Source: Mayamaea pseudoterrestris (lineage: Eukaryota; Bacillariophyta; Bacillariophyceae; Sellaphorales; Sellaphoraceae). From it: 64,000 bases of DNA. Under the pieces are notes generated by a model, which saw only the letters and a program-made list of their open reading frames with translations, was not told where the DNA came from and made no database searches. Positions 30,357-40,390 of this stretch are shown piece by piece. The position numbers and the translations under genes are program-made. The DNA lies in assembly GCA_027923505.1 (NCBI GenBank), contig BROI01000038.1:124001-188000 (forward strand). The letters run 5' to 3'. How positions within the stretch are numbered: position 1 is the stretch's first letter; the number at the start of each line of letters is the position of its first letter.

Positions 30357-32351
30357 ATGGTAGCCGTTGCGACATTTGAAACCGTTGCCATCGGCAGTTC
30401 ATGGCGTCGGCCTTTCGCGCAAACGACCATGATGATGGAGAGCGACCGCAAGCGCCTGTCAACCCCAGTCGTCAAGTTTATGACGACCGGCATGATGTCT
30501 CCGTCTCCAGATACTAGGAGCAAGAGCTTTGGTCACAATTATAACTCAGCGACGCGAACGAACCATCAGATGCAGCAGAGGCAACTTCATCACCGCCAGA
30601 CAACGAATTTTGGCTCGACAATTCATGATAGTGGCGGCAGCCAAAACGTAGGCAGCATGACTCCACTTTTGACTCCGAACCGCAAGGAAGGCCATGCCTC
30701 TGACTGTCAATCGCCAACGCTGGCCTCAAAGCTGACGCAGCTTGCTTCGAGTACTGCGGAACAACTGGAAATGATTTGGGATGACATTGGATATGATCCT
30801 CAAGAGCGCGCCGATCAGCTTTCCGCTTTGCTCTTCAGGATGGAAGAAATTTGCAAGGCAAAGCTGGCGGAAGAAAATGGAGTCGCGGAACAATTTCGAA
30901 AGACCATTGCTGATACAAAGAAGAATATGCGAGTGACTTGCGCGGCTTTGAAGCAGCAACCAGACGCACGCTTGCTTCGAGACAATGACGGAACAGTCAC
31001 CCTGACGGAAGAGCTTCAGGCGCTGGAGGACGCAATGCGGAATATTCAAGAAGTGGCAAGCGCTGCGAAGGAAGATCTTTTAAACTCTCGCGACTATTTA
31101 ATCGAGGCGCATGAAGCGTTGGAGCTGGAAATGGATCCAAAGTGGCGAGACATTGAGTCGGATTTGACGCAATTGCGACGAGAGGCTTTCCACGCGAAGA
31201 TGAAGGAAATGAAGGAGGAGCTAGCGACTCGAAGCGCTGCTGTCATCCAACTCGTTCGTGACTGTCAGCACTTGATGAATTCCATTGCTGTCGATGCCGA
31301 GAATGGGACGGAGCTCGACAAGCGAATCATGGGGTCCGTCATCCGCTCCAAGGATGGAAGTTTCATCATGGCTTCCAAATTTAGAACAAGTACATGCGTT
31401 GGTATTAGTGCAAAGGCTCTGGACGAGCTGACAAAGCGAGTGGCCGAACTTGATGCGGAAAAGCGTCGTCGCAAGCGAGTGCTGCAAGAATTGGGTTCCG
31501 AGATTGGCGCGCTCTGGGACAAGTTGAACATTCCGCATGAAGAGCAGAAGGCATTCACAACGAGTGTCGACGGACTGGGAATGATTACAATTGAGCGTGG
31601 CGAAGCAGAATTGAGACGGCTAAAGAAAATCAAGTCTAACATGCTCGACAAACTCATTTTGGATGCTCGATCCACCATTCAATCGCTGTGGGAAGAGACC
31701 AACACTCCAAATGAGCAGCGCCGCTCTTTTGAAGCTTTTCGAGTGTCGGAAAGCATGTTTAGTGACGAGCTACTTGACGAACATGAAGAGTATCTTGCAA
31801 TACTGCAGGCTCGCCTGGAGGAAATGAAACCAATTGTTCGGCTCATTGAACGTCGCGAGGAAATCCTTGACGAACGGATGGAGTACGAAGAGCTTCAAAA
31901 GGATTCAGAACGTTTGCAACAGAGAGGAGCTTCCATGACGAACCAGCTCATGAAGGAAGAAAAGATGGCTCGACGCATCAAGAAGGAGCTTCCCAAATTG
32001 ACCGAGTCGTTGCTGTACCAACTGGCCGAGTGGAAGGCCAAGCACAATGAAGAGTTCCAGTACTTTGGTAGAGTCTACTTGGATGTCATGGATGAGCAGG
32101 AGGAGGAATGGCAAGAGTACAAGGCGAATGAGTTTCAGCGCAAGCAAATGAAGAAGAAGGAAGAAATGGCAATGGCGGCCGAGAATCGTTTCCAACCTTT
32201 TGGGCACTTGAAAAAGGGTGCATCGCGGCCGCTAGGTGACGCTCGACCCAAGGAGAACTCTCGCGGCGGTGTCGCTCGCACCAAGTCGGGCTTGGGCAAG
32301 GTCTCGAATCTGCGCGAGGGCAATCGCCAACGCTCCGACACAATGACGTAG
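30357..32351 (+). CDS. MAP65/Ase1/PRC1 family microtubule-bundling protein
   Basis: Cross-links antiparallel microtubules, typically in the spindle midzone at cytokinesis. The product is about 664 residues, nearly all helical coiled coil after a disordered N-terminus. Family signatures are EMIWDDIGYDPQERADQL near the start of the rod, LGSEIGALWDKLNIPHEEQK, and SLWEETNTPNEQRRSF followed by DELLDEHEEYLAIL, which are the repeated W-D-x-x-x-x-P-x-x-E/Q motifs of MAP65 dimerisation and spectrin-like regions. The basic tail (FGHLKKGASRPLGDARPKE, then KSGLGKV) fits a microtubule-binding, kinase-regulated end. The frame opens upstream at 30303, but with a GTG; the first ATG is at 30357 and a cluster of three ATGs follows at 30429, so the true start could be either. 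Confidence 0.88.
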   Translation: MVAVATFETVAIGSSWRRPFAQTTMMMESDRKRLSTPVVKFMTTGMMSPSPDTRSKSFGHNYNSATRTNHQMQQRQLHHRQTTNFGSTIHDSGGSQNVGSMTPLLTPNRKEGHASDCQSPTLASKLTQLASSTAEQLEMIWDDIGYDPQERADQLSALLFRMEEICKAKLAEENGVAEQFRKTIADTKKNMRVTCAALKQQPDARLLRDNDGTVTLTEELQALEDAMRNIQEVASAAKEDLLNSRDYLIEAHEALELEMDPKWRDIESDLTQLRREAFHAKMKEMKEELATRSAAVIQLVRDCQHLMNSIAVDAENGTELDKRIMGSVIRSKDGSFIMASKFRTSTCVGISAKALDELTKRVAELDAEKRRRKRVLQELGSEIGALWDKLNIPHEEQKAFTTSVDGLGMITIERGEAELRRLKKIKSNMLDKLILDARSTIQSLWEETNTPNEQRRSFEAFRVSESMFSDELLDEHEEYLAILQARLEEMKPIVRLIERREEILDERMEYEELQKDSERLQQRGASMTNQLMKEEKMARRIKKELPKLTESLLYQLAEWKAKHNEEFQYFGRVYLDVMDEQEEEWQEYKANEFQRKQMKKKEEMAMAAENRFQPFGHLKKGASRPLGDARPKENSRGGVARTKSGLGKVSNLREGNRQRSDTMT

Positions 32352-32508
32352 TATCGGTGCTGCCAAAATTACTCCATAGATGGCTTTTATATACTCTTCC
32401 GTAGCTGGCTTTGTATTACTTAGTTACACTGTAACCAAAACTACCATTTTATATAAACACGCGAGCGTTTGTAAAACAACACATCGTTTTTCCTGCATAA
32501 TTCCAAGA

Positions 32509-33216
32509 TTACTTCCGTTGTTGCCTTCCCACCAAGAAGGCTCCAAGCGCAACTCCTGAAACAAAGCCTCCCGTCATCCAAAGCATATTGACGACAAGCG
32601 GAAGGAACCAAGCTTCATCAGAACAGTTCTTCTTGTCATTTTGCGAAACCAACAAATCCTGCGGCACCAGCTTGAAGAAATGCCCCGTTGATTGCGAAAT
32701 GAGCGAGTTTTGCACGTCAATAATGCGTCGATAGGGATGGTAGTACCAGCAGCGAAAGGGACCAGGTTCGTTCCACTCGACCAATACAGTTTCATCCAAA
32801 AAGTGCAGAATATGAGGGGTATACATTGGCGTCACAAAGTATTGCCCGGCCGTGTATATTTTCTTGGTGGTGCATGTTGCTGTCAAGGTCCAGACTTCCA
32901 CCTTTCCGAAAACGACAAAGTCATGAGTATTATTGGGATGCAAATACCCGGATCGCATGACTTGCGCCTTGCTGTATAGCAAGTTGATTCGCTTATGACC
33001 GACTCGGAGTCGATGAATCTCGCCGCGATCATCCGAAAAAACTGATGGAACTGGTGCATTGGCAATCCGGCCAGGCCCTTCGGAAACGTGAGGAGACTCG
33101 AGGATTCGTTCGGAACCCACGTGCACATGATCGGCTACGACGGGCGTTGGTTCGAGCTCGTCGTTGCAGCTGCCATTTTCCTTGGTGGGAGGAAGTGGCG
33201 ATGAAGCAGGTGGCAT
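32509..33216 (-). CDS. cupin-like protein with C-terminal membrane anchor
   Basis: 235 residues, single exon. Residues ~60-165 form an all-beta segment with a cupin-like pattern (SGYLHPNNTHDFVVFGKVEV, then YTAGQYFVTPMYTPHILHFL), where His residues could bind a metal. It is followed by EWNEPGPFRCWYYHPYRRII. The last 25 residues are a single hydrophobic helix (VVNMLWMTGGFVSGVALGAF) with a basic end, typical of a tail-anchored or single-pass protein. The N-terminal 50 residues are polar and disordered. The substrate and function are unknown. The ATG at 33216 is followed by a Pro/Ser-rich start with no signal peptide. Confidence 0.78.
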   Translation of the reverse strand: MPPASSPLPPTKENGSCNDELEPTPVVADHVHVGSERILESPHVSEGPGRIANAPVPSVFSDDRGEIHRLRVGHKRINLLYSKAQVMRSGYLHPNNTHDFVVFGKVEVWTLTATCTTKKIYTAGQYFVTPMYTPHILHFLDETVLVEWNEPGPFRCWYYHPYRRIIDVQNSLISQSTGHFFKLVPQDLLVSQNDKKNCSDEAWFLPLVVNMLWMTGGFVSGVALGAFLVGRQQRK

Positions 33217-33692
33217 GGTTATTGTCGTCTACCGTAATAGATGAAAGTATAGATAGCAGCAGCAACGAAGGACTTCTCAGAGGACGAGTAACAATTGCGC
33301 GCGATTGGGATCAGTTCTTTCCTTACCGAATCACGGCAAGAGTCAAACGTCTCGAACCTTTGCGAGCAGGAGGTGCTCATCGTCGACGAGCCAAACGGAT
33401 GAGTGCGTCACCGGTTCGGGAAAACGGGTGCGACGCAAAATCTAGATGGTTCGTTTTCCATATACGTTTTATGACCAGTGATATTGCCTCGCGCGTCACC
33501 TCCCCTGGGGCAATAACAATTGATGGCTCATGACTCGATGACACGTTGTTCTGCGCGCACGTAAAGGGGCGACGCATCCATGTCGTCAATGCTGAAGCTG
33601 TGAAGCCAATTTTTCCTTCTTCATCACAACTTCTCGTCTCAAGCCAAGGACAAAACAGTTTCACTTTTCTTCTCACTAATATATTGATCGTC
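33217..33692. other. divergent promoter region, 476 bp
   Basis: Lies between the start of the cupin-like gene and the ATG at 33693. Open frames that cross it use non-aligned starts and have no recognisable content. I see no repeat or RNA gene. Confidence 0.4.
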
Positions 33693-34405
33693 ATGACAAG
33701 TACTGCAACGCTGCAATCGACGGCATCTTCGCAGCCATTTCGAACCAAGTTTCTCACCAGCATTGGTCTGCATCATCCTGTTACTCCACACACCGACAAC
33801 AACAGGAAGGCATACAGCCCCTCGCCGTCAACTTCTTCACCGTCCAGCGTCATGTCGACTATAGGTTTCTCGTCAATATCAATACCCAATGTCCCATACC
33901 GGTACAGTAATGTACGTCCGCCAGTTTCTACATCCATCGAGCCACTCAAGTATGACCCCCTCGCGGATGCGCACTACTCCAAGCGACGCATATCTTCATC
34001 ATCCAGAAACATTAGCAACAAGAAACGCATTGTCTTTTCGGAAACTGTCAAAGTGATTCCCATTCCCATGCGGACGGAGTACAGCACGCGCGTCAAGTCG
34101 AGGCTATGGACGAATGGGTACGACCTGTACGAGAATTCGAGGCGCAATACGATTGAGTTTGCTTATGAAGGGTAAGTAAGCAAGTGTAAATGCAAGACAA
34201 CGACTTGTACAAATGAGAAAAACGACGATCTAATGTATTTTTTCTCGTTTTCCTCTTCTTTTTCGTCGTTAACAGCTGGAACTGGCGCAACGTGACCGAG
34301 GACGAAAACATGCATGTCTGCGTCGCCACTGGCGAGCTCATTCACCCATGCCACTACGCAATGCGAGGCAGCAGTCACAGCAGCAATCGCCAAACCAACG
34401 AGTAA
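33693..34405 (+). CDS. short conserved-motif protein, possible PP1-regulator type
   Basis: Two exons, 33693-34171 and 34276-34405, joined across a 104-bp GT-AG intron, give 202 residues. The first 100 residues are Ser/Thr/Pro-rich and disordered. The second half carries a compact pattern: KKRIVFSETVKVIPIP, then REY/TEYSTRVKSRLW, NSRRNTIEFAYEGWNWRNV and TGELIHPCHY. RIVF fits the RVxF docking consensus for protein phosphatase 1, and the R-x-x-x-F-x-x-E-G-W-x-W block looks like a conserved stramenopile module, though I cannot name it. No signal peptide follows the ATG at 33693. The in-frame upstream ATG at 33546 gives a less likely longer form. Confidence 0.72.
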
Positions 34406-34684
34406 AGATTTTCACTGATAACAGTGACTTTCCTTCCTTTCATTGATGAATGTTATTCCAATCATCGGCATTCATCAATTGTACACTCAACCAACTACTA
34501 CACACTCACACAAACTCCATATGATGGTCGCCACCCATACATTACACTCATTTAATTAACTAGAGTACAATATTCTTGTTTTGTAGCCAAAAGCTGCTGA
34601 AATGTTGCAAGTATGACGCGTATGCTAGATAGGTAGTCTTCACGTTTTATGGTGTCGTCTATCTGGTCCTTTCGAAGAGTTTAT

Positions 34685-35236
34685 TTAAGGCTTGGTTTCG
34701 CGGAAGAGGCCTGGGTAGGTCTTCTTGTAGGCAGTAAAGTCGGGAGCGTTAATGTCCAAACGTGTCTAAGGGGTTAAATTTAGAAGCAGACGTGAGGGCG
34801 AATGTGAAATGGCCGACGACAACATTCAACTCTCCCAGTGGATAGTTCTTATAACGCGACACCAAAATCATTCGATCAACTATGTCACTATACATACCAC
34901 AGGACTCTTGCGCTCCAACGTCAAACGCTTTTGGGGTGCAAAGTTGGACGTCATTTGCGTGCGCGCGTTGGTGTATCGCGAAACGCGCAAAGCGGCCGCC
35001 TCGGGCGTTGGTGAGCCACTCTCCCACTGCTCAGTCTTGTCAGTCACTAACTCTTGGTCCATGGCGAACGCTGGTAGGACCATACCTCCAAAGACGGCAG
35101 CAGTAGCGGCTCCGATGAAGGCCTTGCGTGAGGATTCAGCGTTCAAACATGTGGAGCTTGAGGACGAGGACGCCGACGGAGCAAATGCCGACGAAACTGC
35201 CAATGTAGAGAAGATTGCGACGAGAGAAAGCTTCAT
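34685..35236 (-). CDS. thylakoid-lumen protein with bipartite plastid and twin-hydrophobic targeting
   Basis: Two exons, 35236-34898 and 34765-34685, with a 132-bp GT-AG intron, give 139 residues. The N-terminus is an ER signal ending SSAFAP, the classic heterokont plastid motif. A Ser-rich transit segment follows, then RKAFIGAATAAVFGGMVLPAFA, a second hydrophobic signal with an AxA site as used for lumen import. The mature part is only about 80 residues, polar and basic (NARTQMTSNFAPQKRLTLER), ending YKKTYPGLFRETKP. Size and targeting suit a small extrinsic photosystem subunit, but I cannot assign it to PsbU, PsbQ', Psb31 or another named protein. The ATG at 35236 is preferred over one 30 bp upstream because it begins the signal peptide. 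Confidence 0.85.
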
Positions 35237-35760
35237 GATGTATTGGTAATCTAATAAACAAAGCAAGCAGCGTCAGTTTTAGTTTATTAATGACTTGTAC
35301 ACTGACAAGCTCGTCAAGTCCATGGTGCTTACCGCGAGAATGTGACACCTTGAAGCCGCCGTCGCGCAAGATACCGAATTCTATCTAAAGTCAAGGTTAA
35401 GGATAAGGATAACAATGTAGCTAGGGAAACTGTGCCTGACGACTGCAAAGCAATAGGTCAGCATTGTCAATGTCGATAGGTAGGTACGTTGCATTCTGAG
35501 CTTGTACGCGCCAGATAGTCGAGTTTTTACTGATGGATTGCTAGTACTTAATAGAAATTTTTTAAAGAATAGATTCTAAACGCATGTAAGTCGGCTTACA
35601 CTGCCGCATCTACGTCATGAGAATGGAAAATTAAGTGAATTCGGAGATAACAATTGCTTGTATTTGTCAAAAAAAATAAGCACATTGACTGCCATGAGAG
35701 ACGATCCGTGGAGCTGTTGCCTGTGTGCAGCGACTGTAAAATAATGCGAGTGTTCGCCAA
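35237..35760. other. intergenic region, 524 bp
   Basis: Contains the promoter of the lumenal protein gene and the 3' end of the BTA1 gene, with A/T-rich patches near 35550-35690. I see no gene, RNA gene or repeat. Confidence 0.4.
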
Positions 35761-37842
35761 CTAATCAGTCTTCTTTTCTTCTCCGTTCTTGACAGGGTTG
35801 CCAAGAATTGTGTGATTGAGGCCTTGAGGTGTCGTAACTGTCATTCGGCGACAGCAAGTAACGTGGTGGGGTATCAATACACCAGCCAGCTTGCGCTGAA
35901 AGCGAGCAGTTGTCACCTGGTGGTCGTCAGTCAAAAACTTGGCATGGACAATTTGGCGACTTGCGGCTTCAATGCGAACGCCATCTTGCTTGTACCATGT
36001 GTGAATGATCCAATCCTTGATCGAACTACCTCGCTCCGTGTATGTGTCAAAGTCGGAAATAAGCAGCCGTCCATCAACCGACATGAGAGTCTTGGCTGAG
36101 TCCAGCGCACATTGCCAGTCGGGAATCATGCTGAGCGAGTAACTGAAAGTGACAGTGTCGAAACCGCGGCCGACAGCTTGTCCGCAAACGTCAGCAAGCT
36201 TTGAGCGAACGTCCTTGGAGTTGATGTCAAGACATAGCCAGATGATCTTGTCGCACTGCGCAGATGTGAAGGAGCGACGCGCATTGTGCTCGCCAATGGC
36301 AAGCAACTCTTGGCAGATGTCGAGCACTACAATATGATCAAACAAGTCCAGCTGCGCTCGCAAATAGTGAAGGTTTCTACCAGTGCCTCCACCAATATCG
36401 AGCCAGGTATGTCCCTTCTTGATCGTTCCAAAAGCCGACATCATTTCCGGTCGCGCAACTAGCATCTTTTCGCGGACAGCATCGTAACCAATTGCTTGAT
36501 CCGCGTAGAATGAAGACATTTTGTCGCCATGCGCGCTCACCTTGCCAGCCGTCAGTGGATGCAAAATCATCTTGGTGGTTGTCTTTAGCTTGCGGACAAA
36601 CGACGCTCGCTGGACTGGTGACGGTTCAGGATCAATGAATGGAAAGGGATCACGTGGCATGAAGCAGCAAAACGTCCCAGGGTACATCTTGACGCGGTCC
36701 TTGGAGTACCATGCAGGACTTAGATCGGTAATGTTGAGATTGTTGAAGAATGGCTTGTCATCCATCTTGGTAAAGGCCGATCGCCAAAGGCAAAGTGCAC
36801 CTGGAACGGCCGCTCGCTGAAGGGCGAGCCACTCGTCGTGAACAATGTTATTGGGCATCCAGTCCATGTGATCTAGGAGCACCAACTTGGTAAAAGAGTG
36901 AGGTTTAACGCGCTCCATGGTTTCTTGAACGGTCGCATGATGCCATTCAAAGCAGCTAGCGTTGGCCCGCAAGGCTTCAAAGTGTTCTGGCTTGAGCGTA
37001 CGTGGACAGCATGACTGATCCTTGTATCCCTTTTCGTAGTAAAACCGATAGAAGTAGTTGGTGCGTCCAAAGTCTGGATCCAAAAAGATTTCACGGAGGA
37101 TGCTTTCGTAGAACTCGACCGTGTAAAACTCGGGTCCTATCTGGTTGGACGGCACTCCGGCAAATGGCGCCAATACGCTTGGAAAGAGCTTGCGAAACCA
37201 CCAAGCCGATCGTTCAATCATTGCCGAATTCTCGCGGATGTACTCGTGGCTAAAGCCAGTCTCGGCCCAAGACTTGATATCGAACCCAACCACATGCATG
37301 AGCCATGGCACTAATAGCTTGGCAGCGAATCCAGTCGATCCACTGGTGGCGTAGCCATTTCGAAAGACACGTTCAATGCGACCATCCCACCATTTGCGTC
37401 CAGTGCTGCTCATGGTGTGTCGCATACGCTTCCAAACACGCATGGCAACGTTAACGTCGGACGACCCCCAAATGCTCCACCACTCGTCGTAGGTGAGACT
37501 TGCGTCGCGAAGCATGCGAATCTTGAGTTCGAAGAGCCAAAGCTGGTGTTGATTCATGTCGCAAACGACAATCTTTTGCGGACCTTCAATGGCATAGTCG
37601 AGCACAATGTCCCCAGCACTGCAGATTCGAAAGATGACATCGTCCTTGGTAATCTTGAGTATTTCATGATCGACCGCCGGATCCTCCCAGCAAATGTTGT
37701 AAATGTAGGTTCTGTTGCAGATCTTTTCAATCATGGAGAAAGAGCCAGTGAGCAAGCGGCGGAGAAAGACGTATGAAAGCGTCAAGGCCGTGAGCCACGT
37801 GTATGGCGAGTCGAGGGGAATCTTTTGAATGGTTGATGCCAT
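35761..37842 (-). CDS. BTA1: betaine lipid synthase, BtaA-BtaB fusion
   Basis: Makes a diacylglyceryl trimethyl betaine lipid (DGTS or, in some algae, DGTA precursors) from diacylglycerol and S-adenosylmethionine. It is a single exon of 693 residues. The N-terminal ~430 residues are BtaA-like (DUF3419): ICWEDPAVDHEIL, FRICSAGDIVLDYAIEGP and CDMNQHQLWLFELKI, transferring the aminocarboxypropyl group. The C-terminal third is a BtaB-like N-methyltransferase with the SAM-binding motif TWLDIGGGTGRNLHYL, VVLDIC and SYSLSMIPDW. A hydrophobic stretch near residues 14-38 suggests ER-membrane association. The BtaA part precedes the BtaB part. It is transcribed away from an unusual lipid-enzyme-like gene at 38489. 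The start is the ATG at 37842. Confidence 0.92.
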   Translation of the reverse strand: MASTIQKIPLDSPYTWLTALTLSYVFLRRLLTGSFSMIEKICNRTYIYNICWEDPAVDHEILKITKDDVIFRICSAGDIVLDYAIEGPQKIVVCDMNQHQLWLFELKIRMLRDASLTYDEWWSIWGSSDVNVAMRVWKRMRHTMSSTGRKWWDGRIERVFRNGYATSGSTGFAAKLLVPWLMHVVGFDIKSWAETGFSHEYIRENSAMIERSAWWFRKLFPSVLAPFAGVPSNQIGPEFYTVEFYESILREIFLDPDFGRTNYFYRFYYEKGYKDQSCCPRTLKPEHFEALRANASCFEWHHATVQETMERVKPHSFTKLVLLDHMDWMPNNIVHDEWLALQRAAVPGALCLWRSAFTKMDDKPFFNNLNITDLSPAWYSKDRVKMYPGTFCCFMPRDPFPFIDPEPSPVQRASFVRKLKTTTKMILHPLTAGKVSAHGDKMSSFYADQAIGYDAVREKMLVARPEMMSAFGTIKKGHTWLDIGGGTGRNLHYLRAQLDLFDHIVVLDICQELLAIGEHNARRSFTSAQCDKIIWLCLDINSKDVRSKLADVCGQAVGRGFDTVTFSYSLSMIPDWQCALDSAKTLMSVDGRLLISDFDTYTERGSSIKDWIIHTWYKQDGVRIEAASRQIVHAKFLTDDHQVTTARFQRKLAGVLIPHHVTCCRRMTVTTPQGLNHTILGNPVKNGEEKKTD

Positions 37843-38488
37843 GGTTGGTAAAGGTTGATGGTGGAAAGAGGGGACCTTTTATATGTTGTTTTGATCGTTC
37901 TTGCGAATGGAATAATAAAAGGGAAGAGTGTGAGACTGAACAAGTGGCAGGCAAACCCAGCAGACTCGCATTCACTCATCAGATTAGCTTTGCAATATCC
38001 GATCCGATCCAATGCAATCCAAGGAATCTTTACAGCTTTCTTTCTGACGAGGCTGTTTGTTCCAAGCTGCTGCACGTTCGAAATGAGCGATTCACTCGTT
38101 CAGAGAGCAGACCAGACGAAGCAATGAGCAGAAATGAATCCTTTCACGCAACGCTCATCAAGCACTTACTCGTTTCGCAAAAGTCTAACAATAATGATGA
38201 GCCTTGTCTTGTTTACCTTTGAGCGAATCTGTCACCAGTGCCGACTGTCTCTACAGATTCGATTCGTCGTCGTCGCGGTGGTGCAGCTTTTTCATCCGCC
38301 GCGCCGTTGTCGCGCGTCATTGGATTCATTCGAGTCCTTTGCGTGACGCGAATTTCAAAGCACAGCCGCTCATTCATGTGCAACAGGAATCTGGTGAATT
38401 TGGCGCGAACGTGAAAAAGATTCGCCGCGACCGAGGCGCGCCGCTCGACTCGTCACTTTCGACGAAGCGGAACCCCTCGCTTGCAACC
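37843..38488. promoter_or_regulatory. 646-bp divergent region between the BTA1 gene and the lipid-enzyme-like fusion
   Basis: The two genes start back to back here, so they may share regulation. Frames crossing this region begin with non-ATG codons or have no family resemblance. No specific element could be named. Confidence 0.4.
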
Positions 38489-40375
38489 ATGGGACCGACA
38501 AGTACTTCTTCTGCACCAGATGCTACGTCCAAGAGCAGCAGCAAGATTATAGTTGCTAGTGTCGCAAAACCAAAGAATACTCCGCTTCCAATAAGTGCTT
38601 CTTCCATCTTTTGGACCAAGGAAACCTACGCTCATGTCGCAGCCGACTTTCATGCCTTTCACAAGCATGACTTGAATGTATTGGCGCATCTATTCACAAC
38701 AACGCTTGGTGTTTGGGGCATGATGCAACTTGCAGTGGAATATAACTGCACTGCGGCTGTCCATGCATATGGATTGCTAGTGTTGCTGACGACGCCAATC
38801 AGGACGGCTCTCTTACATTCAATCCTTCTCTATGGAATGCTACCAGTGAATGCAAACCATATGGGAAGCTTGCTTTCGAATTTCTTGCAATCATATACTC
38901 CACTTCAAGCTCCAGACTCATTCAGCCCGATTCATGTTTGCCTCGCGGCCATTGCCCTCGGGTATGGACTCCAAGACCTGGCGCACTACCTAGCGTGTGA
39001 ACAAACCTATATGAACTTCTACATGGCTGCCTCCAAACAGTACATGCTAGTCATTCATTCGCTTTGGTTGCTACCATTGGTCATTGATTCAATCTTGATG
39101 AAAAGCTTACTGCTACCAAAGTTGCTCGTCACGAGGAACCGATGCCTTGTTGTTCCAATGGTGGCTTCCAAACAAGCCGTTGATGCACTGCGGACATGGA
39201 TCAACGTTAACGTTAAACCAACCAAAGAAACGACTCATCTTTGGCCGCACGAACATGCAGGAACGGATCTAGCCGTCACCCAATTGGAGCATGATGCAGC
39301 CATACAAGCAGCTTTTGAACAAATCTTTGCGCCGCATCACTACAGCATCAAGCCCGTCATTGACATGAACGAAATTTACGTCACAGCCGTTGGTCCAAAG
39401 ACGCAAATTAACTCAGACGCCGTCTTTTACACGCCACATACGGATGGACCCTACTGGTGGCTGCCTGGTTGCTCGCTCTATCGCGTCTTGGTCGGCGTGA
39501 CACCGAACAAAAAGGTTCGAACGCGCTTCAACCTGCAACATTCCTCCTGCGACCAAGCACTTGACTTGCACGGAGCGCTCGGGTTTGATTATAACCGCGA
39601 GCTGCACTGGATTGACCATGTTCCAAACACTCATAACTCGGAGCGCCGGTCCCTCGTCAAACTTCACTACATTGTATACCCATTCGGATGGCACAAGTAC
39701 GGCAGATTGGCGGCGCACTTGAATGCCAGCTACAACACATGGGCGCGAAACAACTTTCTCAAGACCTTGCGGCCCGCCACTGTGAGCGATCACTTGCTGG
39801 CGTGGTGGATTTGGTTGACGACCTGGGTGAATGCAATGTTTGAGGAGCACATTGGCTGGGCCAACTTGACCTATGTTTTGGCTAGCTACGCACTCTTGCC
39901 ACCGTTGGGGTTTCTCATTGCAACATCCTTTCGACACTATGCCGTCTACATTGCCACGTTTGCGTCTCGTCAACCTGCCGTTGCGCATGGATACTTAATG
40001 CGCGACGCGAAACTTTACAAGACGATTAGCATGTTGCACTTGGCGCGCCGCTTCTCTCCACTGGTCGTCTTGCCGCGCGACGTGCCGGCTTTGCTCATTG
40101 CTAGTCTTGGTTTCGCCACGACGCTCCTTGCAACGGCTCGGCTCGGCATGGTTCGCACTTACTTTGGATCGGAGCTTGGGTTTGTTCCGCCAAAATGGAT
40201 CAATGGCTTTCCATATGGTTACATTCCGCATCCCATGATCAACGGACAGATTTTTGGGTTTGGCGTTTTGCTTTGGTGGTTTTGGAATGACTTGTCGACG
40301 GAGAATGTTGCTTTGATGTTGGCGCACATTGGTTGCTACGCTACGCACATGTTTCAGGAAATAGTGTTTGGTTAA
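38489..40375 (+). CDS. multi-pass membrane fusion: Mpo1-like, hydroxylase-like and phospholipid-methyltransferase-like parts
   Basis: 628 residues from the ATG at 38489; the frame extends 285 bp upstream without an ATG. Part 1 (~45-200) is membrane-embedded and His-rich (DFHAFHKHDLNVLAHLF, GYGLQDLAHYL), like Mpo1/DUF962 proteins that bind Fe(II). Part 2 (~300-420) has HTDGPYWWLPGCSLYRVL, then LHWIDHVPNTHNSERRSL and VKLHYIVYP, spaced like the HxD...H...R of 2-oxoglutarate/Fe(II) hydroxylases. Part 3 (C-terminal ~190) has helices and YFGSELGFVPPKWINGFPYG-YIPHPMINGQ ending HMFQE, resembling phosphatidylethanolamine N-methyltransferases. The family assignments are by eye. Being divergent from BTA1, a role in betaine or choline-type lipid head-group chemistry is a reasonable inference. 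It converges with the bestrophin gene, with 15 bp between the stops. Confidence 0.7.
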   Translation: MGPTSTSSAPDATSKSSSKIIVASVAKPKNTPLPISASSIFWTKETYAHVAADFHAFHKHDLNVLAHLFTTTLGVWGMMQLAVEYNCTAAVHAYGLLVLLTTPIRTALLHSILLYGMLPVNANHMGSLLSNFLQSYTPLQAPDSFSPIHVCLAAIALGYGLQDLAHYLACEQTYMNFYMAASKQYMLVIHSLWLLPLVIDSILMKSLLLPKLLVTRNRCLVVPMVASKQAVDALRTWINVNVKPTKETTHLWPHEHAGTDLAVTQLEHDAAIQAAFEQIFAPHHYSIKPVIDMNEIYVTAVGPKTQINSDAVFYTPHTDGPYWWLPGCSLYRVLVGVTPNKKVRTRFNLQHSSCDQALDLHGALGFDYNRELHWIDHVPNTHNSERRSLVKLHYIVYPFGWHKYGRLAAHLNASYNTWARNNFLKTLRPATVSDHLLAWWIWLTTWVNAMFEEHIGWANLTYVLASYALLPPLGFLIATSFRHYAVYIATFASRQPAVAHGYLMRDAKLYKTISMLHLARRFSPLVVLPRDVPALLIASLGFATTLLATARLGMVRTYFGSELGFVPPKWINGFPYGYIPHPMINGQIFGFGVLLWWFWNDLSTENVALMLAHIGCYATHMFQEIVFG

Positions 40376-40390
40376 GGTTGATAGCTACTG

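Noticed and set aside
30230-30523. Minus-strand frame upstream of the small zinc protein
   Set aside because: It lies opposite the MAP65 N-terminus and has no family features.
37803-38222. Frames in the BTA1 divergent promoter
   Set aside because: They overlap the BTA1 5' end antisense, have no recognisable sequence and no proper start context.
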